DNA of 64,000 nucleotides. It comes from Stachybotrys elegans (lineage: Eukaryota > Ascomycota > Sordariomycetes > Hypocreales > Stachybotryaceae). This document shows, one piece after another, positions 28,101 through 38,451 of the stretch. The stretch is taken from NCBI GenBank assembly GCA_020746835.1, contig JAGPNK010000001.1, positions 1,054,001-1,118,000 on the forward strand, written 5' to 3'. The translations under genes and the position numbers were made by a program. The notes beneath the pieces were generated by a model, which was not told the origin of the DNA, did no database searches, and saw nothing but the letters and a program-made list of their open reading frames with translations. Numbering within the stretch: the stretch's first letter is position 1; each line of letters starts with the position of its first letter.

Positions 28101-29069
28101 GGCATCAGAACATGCATGCATGCCATGTACTCGAAGGTCAGGTTGGCGCAATTGTGTCCATTGGCAGCTCCCAATACATACTTCCCCTACCCCGCGCTTC
28201 AGCTGCCTGGTACCGACAGAACAAGTGCACACCCATTGCGTAATTGTGCTTGCTCGCGTTGCAACGCCGGCCAGGCTTCCTAGCCGTAACCGACACAGAA
28301 TCATACTCATCTCCCGGAAGCTTCCTAGGCTATTACCGCCGTCTTGATCCATCTCCAATTTATTCATTTCATTGAGAGAGCACAGGAGATGGTCCCATCC
28401 AGCTTGTATGTTATGTAACTACATACTAATTACTAGTAACTTCATGGCACTGGCCTTTGGCCATAATCATGTGAATGCACACCCCCTCCCCCACCTGTCA
28501 TCCTGTTTCTCACGCCCCATGGTGACGTCATTCTACCGCGAGCGGTTTGTTCTTTTATCCCGGCCTTAGCAACAGGCAGGTAGACATACACGCTAGTACC
28601 GCCGCAGTTATACCTTAGCGTTGTTAATGGCTCTGATCCCCTCCTCCATCATACTTTACCCGAGCATCGGCGCAGTAGTGGTGAATCGAGGCTGCTAATG
28701 CCTTTAATTTTTTTGGTCTCTATTTTCTTTTTCCCTATTCCCCTAACTATTGGAATTTGCAAAATCAGGAATTGGCCCGAGGTGCGGCCTCCCTATCTTA
28801 ATGCTAACCATTCCTGTTAGCTAGGTACCTAATAGGTAGCATGGTATACCAAAGATGCGATTCATCAACATGGCCGAGTACAAATCCGATATGTGGTTGC
28901 CTCGGTATCCACTAGCCCACAACACACAGCATTTCATTGTCTTTTGTCGAATTGCAATATATAACAGGGAAACAATACCGAGGTCAAGGGCAAGGGCAAA
29001 AGTTCATGTATGTGCTAGTAGGCCTGGCCAACAAACGGATCGTGTATCCAAAGTCCAAGCTTCCACGGG
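25154..29069. other. Long intergenic region upstream of hog1 (3.9 kb)
   Basis: The hog1 promoter and leader and the 3' flank of the glycogen phosphorylase gene lie here. On the minus strand the 200 bases before hog1 are CT-rich. Low-complexity islands include GGA repeats (about 25246-25258), a GTGC run (about 26780-26796), G-rich patches (about 26855-26885) and a GGT run (about 27350-27366). GGTACC words occur near 26324, 26424 and 28825. Open frames in the region, including one of 175 codons at 26660-27187, have repeat-driven composition and no domain. I see no gene. Confidence 0.55.
27350..27366. repeat. GGT trinucleotide microsatellite
   Basis: A short run of GGT units in non-coding sequence. 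No function is inferred. Confidence 0.75.
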
Positions 29070-32067
29070 TTATTCCTGCTCCACCAACGGTTCGATATTC
29101 CAGATCTCGTCCGCATATTCGTTAATGCAGCGATCGCTGCTGAAGAAGCCCATTCGCGCTACCGACGTGATGCACTTGGCTAGCCACTCGTCCTGGTTCC
29201 GGTATGATTCGTCCACCAGCTTGTGTGTCTCGATGTAGCTGTTGAAATCGTCAGACACCAGATAGAAGTCGCCGTGGTGCCGAACAGCCGCCATCAAAGC
29301 ATTGAAGTCTTCTGAGGGCCCAAAGGTGCCTTTCTCGATCGCGCTAAACACCTTCTCTAGGTTGGAGTCGATGGTGTGGGAGCCATAGGTGTGAGCATGG
29401 CGCAAGTCCTCGACATCCTCGGCTAGGTTGCCAAACAGGAAGATGTTATTCTCGCCAATCTCGCGCGTGATCTCAATCTACTCATTGTAAGCCTTGATCT
29501 CTCTCTCTCCATGGAAGGAAGGAGGGGGGTTGCATACGTTGGCACCATCGCATGTGCCGATGATGAGGCCACCGTTCAATACAAACTTCATGTTGCTTGT
29601 GCCCGATGCCCTGTAACACATAAGTTCAGCGTGGCCCCTCGGTCCTATGCATACTTTATCGTCACTTACTCGGTACCAGCAGTGGAGATGTGCTCGCTAA
29701 TGTCGGACGCCGGGCAAATGATTTCGGCCTTGCTGACATTGTAATCTTCAATGAAGATAACCTTGAGCAGATCGCCAATCTCCGGGTCATTGTTCACAAC
29801 CTTGCCTACAGCGTTGATCAAATGGATGATTTGCTTGGCCATCCAGTATCCGGGCGCGGCCTTGCCTCCAAATATGGACACACGAGGGAGCTGCTGCTTT
29901 CTTTCCGCCGGGCTCAGCGCCTTGAGGCTCAGATATCGGTGGATGACACCAAAAATGTTGAGTTGCTGGCGCTTGTACTCGTGGATGCGCTTCACCTGAA
30001 CATCAAAGAGGGATGAAGGGTTGACGGTGACGCCCGTCGTGTTCTTGATGTGCTTGGCTAGGCGAACCTTGTTGGCGTACTTGATTTCAGCCCACTCCTT
30101 GCGGAATTCCTTGTCGTTGACAAACTCCTCTAGCTTGCTAAGCTCGTTGAGATCCTTGAGGTAGTTCTTGCCGCCACACTTGGAGGCGATCAGCTCCGAC
30201 AGGCGGGGGTTGGCCTGGTGTAGCCAGCGTCGGGGCGTGATGCCGTTGGTGACATTGGTGAACTTGTCGGGGCCGTAGATCTCTACAAAGTCCCTGAATA
30301 TAGTCGTCTTGATAAGATCTGAATGCAGTTCGGCGACGCCATTGACCTTGTGCGAACCCACAATGGCCAGGAATGCCATGCGGACCATTTTAGGCTGTGA
30401 TTCCTCAATGATGGACACCCTTCGGAGGATGTCTCGGTCGTTGGGGAACTGCTTCTCAACCGTCTGCAGGAAGAAGAGGTTGATGTCGTAGATGATCTGG
30501 AGGTGTCGTGGGAGGAGATGCTGAATCAAGCCCACCGACCACTTCTCCAACGCCTCGGGGAGGACAGTGTGGTTGGTGTAGCCAAACTGGAGAAATGTAT
30601 GGTTAGCTCGCGTTGCTAACAAATTGTACCCCATGAAACTTCATACCGTGCTCGTCACAATATCCCAGGCAAAGTCCCAGGAAAGCCCCTCGATGTCAAT
30701 GAGGATGCGCTGAAGCTCGACAATAGCCAGAGTGGGATGGGTATCATTAAGTTGGATGGCCACCTGTTGAGGGAACTCCTTCCAGTCACGCTTCGACTTC
30801 TTGAAGCGGCGAACAATGTCATATAGCGATGCAGCCACCCAGAAGTACTGCTGCTTCAGACGCAGCTCCTTGCCTCGCTCCAGGTTGTCGTTGGGATAGA
30901 GCACGGCACTGATGGTCTCGGCGCGCTGTTGATCGGCGACGGAGCTCTCGTAGTCGCCGTTGTTGAACTTTTGGAAGTCAAACTCACCACCAGAAGCCTT
31001 GCTCGACCATAGACGGAGGTTGTTAGTGGTGGGAGTATCGTAGCCCGGAATGGGCACATCGTACGCCGTGGCCTGTACAATCTCACCGCCCTCCCAAATG
31101 GAGACAGCCTTGTCCCCGGCGGTATCCTTGCGAACATGGCCATAGAATTGGATCTAATTGGCCTTGTGTTAGTGTCCAATGAGTGTGTGATGATAGTATA
31201 AAGACTCACATCAACCACGACATCGTGTCTCGGGAACTCCCAGGGGTTAAAGTCCAGCCAATAGTCAGGGACTTCTACCTGGTAACCGTCAATGATCTCC
31301 TGCTTGAAAATACCGTATCGGTAACGGAGGCCATAGCCCCAGGCAGGATAGTTGAGCGAGGCAAGACTGTCGAGGAAGCACGCGGCCAGGCGGCCCAGAC
31401 CTCCGTTGCCCAGCGCCGCATCGTGTTCCTGTCCGATAATGTCCTCGATTCTGAATCCGAGATCCGACAGACCGGCTAGGTGGTGATCAGCTGCGATTGG
31501 CGACTCCATAAGGCAGGCCAAGCTACTTACTCTTAGCAGAGTCCTTCTGGCCAATATTGAGCATGGCATTGTCCAAGGCTCTTCCCATCAAGAACTCCAG
31601 ACTCAGATAGTAAACACGCTTGGGGTCTTTGAGGGTTTGGCTCTGCTGGGTCTTGTTCCACTCGAGGATGAGTCTGTCTCGGAAGGCCAGGCTGGTAGCC
31701 GAGTAGGCGGCGTTCTCGTCGCAATTATAGACACTTCGGGCAAGGGTGGTTTCGACGTGGCGAACCATTTCCTTCTCGAAACCTTCGGCGTCGGTGAAGC
31801 CTTGGGTCTTGTTCCTCCTCCACGCCTCGCGCTGGGGTTCGGGAATCGAAGCTGCCAACTGTTAGTTTATCGTGTAGAGAGAAACTGGCAATCAATAGAC
31901 ACACCTTCGACAGTCTTGATCTCTCCCGCACCGAAGCCAGTAAAGGTTCTCTTGTGTTTGGGACGGGAGATGCCAGCAGGGCTGATGGATCCCTGGATGT
32001 CCACGATGGGTGCTCCCATCGAGGGGCGGCGCTCCCGGGTGGGTAGTCGCTCTTGTTCGGAAGCCAT
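29070..32067 (-). CDS. gph1: Glycogen phosphorylase
   Basis: Cuts glycogen with phosphate to give glucose-1-phosphate, using pyridoxal phosphate; cytosolic. Seven exons: 32067-31905, 31851-31531, 31475-31210, 31153-30647, 30586-29670, 29610-29538, 29477-29070. They give 884 residues, normal for fungi. Marks include [24 protein letters not shown], the [11 protein letters not shown] segment, [12 protein letters not shown] and, across the fifth junction, [10 protein letters not shown], which carries the lysine that binds pyridoxal phosphate. The N-terminal 45 residues hold two basic sites before Ser/Thr: RRPS at 13-16 and RTFT-GF at 40-45. The second lines up with the segment of yeast Gph1 that carries the regulatory threonine, so phosphorylation control is plausible but inferred. 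All introns are 53-60 bases. The small exon 6 (73 bases) encodes much of the cofactor region. Confidence 0.96.
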
Positions 32068-34827
32068 ATTGACCGATCGCCTGGAATACAGTCAGCCCAA
32101 TTGGCGCATCTACACAACACCTGATGCGATGTGAATTCGAGCTCGTGGCCGGTGCCGGTGCCTCTCGGCACCACAACCTCAGCTCCGTCTGAATGTTAGG
32201 GTGGGGTTCCAGACGCTCTCACTTACTCGACGTTCCAATGTCTTGGAGCTTCCGTGAAGGGTCTTTCTACGACAAAATCGATGTCGCCGAGAAAGCAACG
32301 CTTGCGAGGAAGTGGTAGAAAACTGCTCGAAGAGATGGCAAGAAAGCTGAGGCAAAAGAAGAAAGAGAAGAGCAACGAAGAAGAGCAAGGAGCACTACTA
32401 GCTGTACTGGTAATGCCAACAGCTACTCCCGGTACTGGGGTAAAGTAAGCTGGAGCTTGGAGAGTGCCACAACAGACTATGTATGCGGCGGACTGTTCTA
32501 GCGCCTGCAGTCAATGAGCTGGACCGGACGAGAGGGGAACGAGGAGCTTCTCGGCGAAGGAACGAGAGGGCGCGAAGGACCGGGCTTATAAGCTGCCGTG
32601 GCATTCGACGCACGCGGCAAAGGAGGGGAGGGGTCGAGAAACGCCCTAGCAGTCGATAACAGATGGAGGGAAGCAGGGCAGTCAAGGGAGGGAGAGGGGG
32701 GTGCTGGATGATGGATGGATGTCCAATGGAACCTGCCGACCTCCTGCTGCCTGCTCCCATTCCCAGCACCAGCCAAGATAACCTGGGCTGACTTACATGC
32801 TTGCCTCGCATCACTGACGACACCGCACAGCGTGGGTTGACTTTTTGGTCCAAGACCTAGATACAAGGACGTTGCTGGCGTGGTTTACGGGGCCAAGGTC
32901 AAGGCGGGGGTGGGCTTTCCGTGGCGCGTCGGTCGCTCTTACCCCTCCCCCAGACCAAACATAGAGAGCAAGAGGTGTGTGCACATTGTGCAGCAAAGGC
33001 GGGTAAAATGAGCCCAGAAGAGCCAGAGCAATCAACAGCACTTCAAGGCAATTGGACCGTCAAGTGATAGCACATGCACCGTGGCACACCAATCCATAGG
33101 TATCTCTCTATCACTTTTTATTTTATTTTACTCGCACTGCCGGCAGTGGTTCCCCCTAACGTTCAACGACATCATCCATCCTCCATCCTGCTGCTTCTCC
33201 CTCTTACAGGTACTTACGCAATCAATCAAGAGTTCTGAACTGAACTTTGAATCTTCACTCCACTCCTTCTGTATGTAACAGCATGGCTCTCTCCTATCTC
33301 CTGTCTTCTTCTCTCATCTTCATTTTGTCACCGAATTTGGTTCTCTTAACGATGCCCGCCGCCGCCGCCGAGCAATCAGCCCCCGTGGTCGAACTCTGAT
33401 CTCCGCAACAGACGATACGAGCGAACTCCGTTCACTCCGTTCACATGCATAGATCCGTCAGCTCAGTGGTGCGGGGCAGCGGCTTGCCCCGGCATGCCAA
33501 TCCCTCCCTCTCTCTCTCTCTTATTCAGGCCGAGAGTAATAACTGTAAAGACCGTCTGTCTGCATGCAAGTCCAAGCAACCGCCATCGGCGCTGTGCAGG
33601 CCATCTGACCTTCTTGCTACCGAGCTGCCCATCGCTTGCAGTCACACCCATGGTATGGCGTGACATTGCGAACCGGTCTGTAAGTTGCAATAGGTGTCGA
33701 ACATGTATAACCTGCAGCACCACCTCCACCCTCTGCCCACCACCCCCATCGAGAAGGGACAGTGGCCAACCAGACCATCCTCGAGTCTCTGTGGAGAGCC
33801 TTGGACGTTCCCGACTTTCCTGCGATATGGAGACCATCCCTGGCTCAGCTCAGAAATCGCATCATGTCGTGGCTTCAAATCCCTCTTTTCCTCCTCTCTC
33901 CTGGGTTCGCCCATGGCTTCATTCTTGGCAGGATCCGCTGATGCTCCATCATCCAAGCCTCTTTGAACCTCTTATCGCAAAGCCGTGGTCAGAACTCACC
34001 GAGACATAGAGAAAGCAAGAAAAAAAAGAAAGAAAAGGAAGAAAAAAAAGAAAGAAAAGGAAGAAAAAAAGAAGAAGAAGAAAAGAAAGAGAAAGAGAGA
34101 AAAAAAGGCTCAGTGCAATCCAGTCAACCAACTCCTCAGCCACCTCTCCTAAGGGCTCCTCTCATGATCTTGTTCTCTGAACCGTGTGTGATTGAGGGCT
34201 TGCAAGAAGACTTGATATGCGTCTTTCATATAGGTAGATATCAATCAAATACAGGCAGCCTGATGACCTTGGAATTCCCTGGGTTCCCGAAATATCAATA
34301 TCGCTTTTCATTGTGGTATCCAATTATACGCCCTGAAAGATCGCTCTCGGCTGCGTAATCGCCCAGTCTGCCATCTATACCAGAGCTGCTTCTGCCATCC
34401 CTTATTCGCTTCTAACCGCCCACCCCTCGGCATGCTTTCCCACCATCATCCCACAAAGCAGTACAGGTAGGACCTTGGAACATAGTGATATAAAGTTGGC
34501 CCCATGGCCTTAGGCAACCACCTGCCGCTTCCTGTCCGTAAACATGGTCGCGTGCAGATCTTTGCCAAAAGTTGCGCAGAAATCGAATTACATGCGAGTC
34601 ATCTCGCCGAGGTCTCGTCGTGTAGAGGTAAGGATGAGTAAACGCCGCCCAGAATATACGGCCGGCCAGATGACCACCTCGAGGGATGAAAAAGAAAACG
34701 AGTATAGAATGAGATGAGGTTAGAAAAATAGCCACGGCCCCCAAACGCCAGATGATGCTGTGAACGCCAGTCACATCCGCCTCGCGCTCGCTGATAAAAG
34801 CAAATAAATACCGCACAGGTGCCGTCA
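32068..34827. other. Intergenic upstream of glycogen phosphorylase (2.8 kb)
   Basis: Between two minus-strand genes. It holds the phosphorylase promoter, a GCC run near 33357-33371, and a long pure purine tract at 34017-34108. Open frames up to 171 codons overlap each other in several frames and show no domain. No gene is supported. Confidence 0.55.
34017..34108 (+). repeat. Uninterrupted purine (A/G) tract, 92 bases
   Basis: All 92 bases are A or G, with a unit of about 20 bases (AAAGAAAGAAAAGGAAGAAA) appearing twice. It lies about 720 bases beyond the stop of the G-alpha gene and 1.95 kb upstream of the phosphorylase gene. Such tracts can form triplex DNA or exclude nucleosomes; any role here is inference. 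Confidence 0.9.
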
Positions 34828-36175
34828 TTACAGGATTCCCGAGTCCTTGAGGGCGTTATTCAAAATGGTTTCTTTGACGGCGGCGAAAACAAGCCGAATA
34901 TTCGACGTGTCTGTTGCTTGCGTCAGGCTGTCGCTAGATTAGCAAAGGCATCACAATGTTTCATCCCCTTGGGAGGGAGGGGGCTGCCTACTGAGGATAT
35001 AGGTTCAGATGTGCCCTGTTGACTTGGTTGAAGCGCCACAGCAAGTATTTTGCTGCCTTGTTGACATCGTTGCCGCCCGAGTAGTCTGGGAAGTAGTTCC
35101 CTAGAGGTGACCTGCCAAGCTTCTGCTTGAATATATCGACCTTGTTCAGGAATAGAATGATACTCGTCCTCATGAACCACCGGGAGTTGACTACCGAGTC
35201 GAACAGCAATAGGCTTTCCATCATTCGGTTCTGCGATACAAGTTAGCCATGTTTGACGGGGGGGTCCTCCTTCTCGTCATGCTGACCTGTGTGCTCTCTT
35301 CCAACAACACTTGGTCGTATTCGCTGAGTGCGACGCAGAAGATGATTGACGTTACGTTCTCGAAGCAGTGAATCCATTTCTTTCTCTCGCTCCGTTGCCC
35401 TCCCACGTCGAACATGCTAATCGAATGTCAGTCAACCGTCTCATGCGCCCCTTGTGTCCCCACGTACTGAATGCTCAGCTGTCCCATCTGGAACCGAGTC
35501 TCGTAGATACCAGTCGTCTTCGTTCTCGCTCGCAAGACGTCCATCTCGTTGGGGAGGTAATCTGGAGCGACGATGCGCATAACTTCTTGAAAGAAGCTTC
35601 CCACTAGTCAGCACGGCGATGCATCCCAACGCTGTCACTTTCCACTCACTACTCGGCCGAGTCCATCAAGTAAAACTCGGTTTGGTGCTCCATCAGTTCG
35701 TCCCTAGCCGGGTCGTTCCATAGGGACTTGACAGCAGTACCGACTTGGGGATCAATATGTGCTTGAGGTCCCGACTCTGCCTGGTACTCCATGAGAAAGT
35801 GTGCGTATCGCACATTTTCAGGGTCGCGGGGCTCAATGTTGAACTGTTGCATGGCGATGATGACAGCCTTGGCGCATTCTACCAAGTTCTTGAATACGGT
35901 AGGTCGGTAGTTGTACAGTTCATCTTCTGAGTATCCCTTGAGGTGGATGATCTTCATCTGTTTGACAATAGTCGACTTGCCGCTTTCTCCGGAGCCTGCA
36001 GTGCAGATTAGTACCACCAAGCTCGCCTTGCGAGAAGGATGCCAGCCTTACCCAGGAGTAAAATTTTACACTCTTTCCGTAGGCGCTTAGAGTCCTCCTC
36101 GAGCACACGGTCGATGGCCTGGCTCTTCTTCTTCTGCTCCAGCTCCTCATGATTCGTGCTCATACACCCGCCCAT
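34828..36175 (-). CDS. Heterotrimeric G-protein alpha subunit, group III
   Basis: GTP-binding switch that couples receptors to adenylate cyclase and cAMP signalling in filamentous fungi. Six exons: 36175-36052, 35995-35650, 35596-35468, 35416-35287, 35230-34992, 34933-34828; 357 residues. The MGGCMS start carries the Gly2 myristoylation and a palmitoylation Cys4. Nucleotide motifs are GSGESGKST (42-50), the RTKTTGI switch with its Arg, [18 protein letters not shown] and TQATDT. The C terminus, NALKDSGIL, matches group III proteins (Neurospora GNA-3, Magnaporthe MagA) and differs from group I, which ends in CGLI. The last intron (34934-34991) was placed so that [11 protein letters not shown] is rebuilt; its possible branch TGCTAAT is only a few bases from the acceptor, so this junction is the least certain. 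The in-frame upstream ATG at 36259 is rejected because it would bury the myristoylation site. Confidence 0.95.
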
Positions 36176-37054
36176 GTCGGCGGATCGCTTGGGGACTGGG
36201 AGCCCACAGTTCCGATAAGGTGAGAATGTGGCCAGAGGGCACCGGTATAACGTGAACAAATGTCAAACAACACGGGTCGCTACAGCATGGTCGTCCTTCT
36301 GTCGGGCCAAAGCAGGATGATAGGCGCAGAAAGCGGAGCAAGTTCGGGGCGCCAGCGCTCGTCTTAATCGGGGCCGGTTGGATTGCGATGGTATCGGCAG
36401 GCCAAGGGACGGATAACACAAGAGCGCGAGATGAGAAATGTGCGCAGCGAGCGGTCGGGTGCGATGCGAAGACTCGGAAGGGTGTGAGAAGTGGCGGCGT
36501 TTGGTGACGGGATGAGAATCGGCGAGGCGAGGAACGGAACGGAGGTCGAGATAATCTGCAAAAGTACGGGAGTAGAGCCAAGAAGGTTGCGAGCGCGGCG
36601 TTGAGGAGTAGTCGATGGGGCGATATCAATTGGCGCTGCGACCAGTCGCTTTTGATGGCGCGGACAGGCGAAGGTTTGGCCGTGGTGGAAGGCTGGCTGC
36701 GAGGTGGTGCTCGGCAAAGGACGATGTAGAAAAAAATGTCCAACAAGAGCCGGAGGGTACGAGGCAGGAGGAAGGAGGTATGTACGTGCCGTCCAACGTG
36801 ATACGGGACTGTCGAACCAGCGCGGACCAGCTCGACCTAAAGGCAAAACGCGACGAGGCAAACGACGGCTAGAGGGAAGGGGGGAAAAGAAGAAGCTCTC
36901 GAAGGAAGCAAGATGGGAAATGGCGGCGATGGATGACGAACTGAGGAAAAGAGGAGCAAAGGCTGGTAAAGTTCGGCTCCGGCTTGGCCAAGCGGAGACG
37001 GTACCTCACGAGGGAAGAAGACAGGTCGGATGGGATGCAAGAAGCGTTCGGGGT

Positions 37055-37136
37055 GTGAGTGAGTGAGTGAGTGAGTGAGTGAGTGAGTGAGCGAGTATGC
37101 GTATGCGTATGCGTATGCGTGCGTGCGTGCGTGCGT
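37055..37136. repeat. Compound microsatellite (GTGA)n-(GTATGC)4-(GTGC)n
   Basis: About nine GTGA units are followed by four GTATGC units (37095-37118) and a GTGC run. It lies about 0.9 kb upstream of the G-alpha start codon, possibly within or beside its promoter. Confidence 0.92.
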
Positions 37137-37414
37137 CTGGACGTTATGCGCGCGAGAGAGAGAAAAGGCAGCAGGCTAAGGTAGCGGGTTGGTGGGCGTC
37201 GGTGGGCGGCGGGCAGGTAAAGAAGGTACCTACATACCTAGTAGGTAGCTAGGCGGGCGGGTTAGGTGGTTTGGGAAGGTCAGGGTCGGGCATAAGTACG
37301 GAGCTACCTAGTAGTCGGGATGGTTTTGGTATGTACAGAGGACGATCGCGGGTAGAAGGTTGCACGGTGCAGACTGAGCAAGAACAGCCCAACAATAAGT
37401 ACCAAGGTAATAGG

Positions 37415-37428
37415 TAGGTAATTACCTA
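37415..37428. repeat. Perfect 14-base palindrome
   Basis: TAGGTAATTACCTA equals its own reverse complement. It sits in a 250-base patch rich in AGGTA/TACCT words. Confidence 0.85.
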
Positions 37429-38426
37429 GTCGGCAAAGTTAGGTAACTAGTATTGAAAAGGCACCAAATGCTGGGCTACTCTTCCGGAGGGCTCCGCTGC
37501 CCTGCTACCACGCAGACAGTCTTGTTCCTGTCTTGCTGCACTTCCCACGCCTCACTTCACTCTATGTACGCTTGCCGACGCAAGAGTAACGTACCAACGT
37601 CAAGGGTACATATGCTACTTACTTATGTACCTATGCCCGCCCGCCCAACAATTCCCTCTGGCAGCAAAGCGTTAGAACGGCGTGGGCTGCTTTGCCGCTG
37701 CACTGCTAGGCTTTGGGGGAAGTGGAACGTCTACGCAATCCAAGGACGCTAGAGTCCTCGACGGTCCCGTCTGTTTGTGCCGAGAGAGCTGGTAGACACG
37801 AGGTAGATGTAGATATCTTGGTCTGTGACCAGCCAGGTCGATGAGCTGCAGAAAGGGGGGGTGGGTAGAAGAACCAAAACAGAAGACAGCAAAAAGCAAA
37901 AATGGGAAGCCAGGCGACTTTGTCTGGGGGAGGCCTGATGTGCAAAAGGCTCGAGGTGCTGTGTCCTCGCTACGCTAGCCTCGTCTGTCTGAACGTATGT
38001 GTGGGCACGATACGGTGGCCAGCTGCTAATCTAGGTTCGGTAAGGTACCAGAAGTGCAGACAGCCAGCACATGGGGTTGATTGCGGATGGCCTCGCGATG
38101 GGCGGGTGTGGGATGGCAGATGGTGCATGGCCAGTGGTGAGTGGGTGGGATGTGGTGGCCTGGAGAGGCCACCATGGGCAAGGTATCGGTAGCGTTGGCT
38201 CCAAACTGCGCTGGAGCGCTGAGCGTGGCGCCAAGCTGGCCTGGTGACGCCCACTTTAGGCGATGGTCCCCTTGTCTCTCTCTGTTTCTGGGTACTAGTA
38301 CAAGCGCCACCCAGGTGCAGATGCCACGGGCGGCGGCAAGGGGTTCCTAGGGTAGGTCTCTTTTTGCCAAACCCATGGAGGAAGCAACAGACCATGGATC
38401 GAATTGTCATTTTACTATTCCTTCCA

Positions 38427-38451
38427 CCCCCCCCCCCTTTTTTTTTTTTTT
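38427..38451. repeat. C11-T14 homopolymer pair
   Basis: Eleven C followed directly by fourteen T in non-coding sequence. Length may be uncertain in the assembly. Confidence 0.85.

Noticed and set aside
36147..36746. Minus-strand frame of 199 codons over the G-alpha start
   Set aside because: It overlaps the G-alpha first exon in another frame and is the CT-rich leader read as Pro/Ser/Leu.
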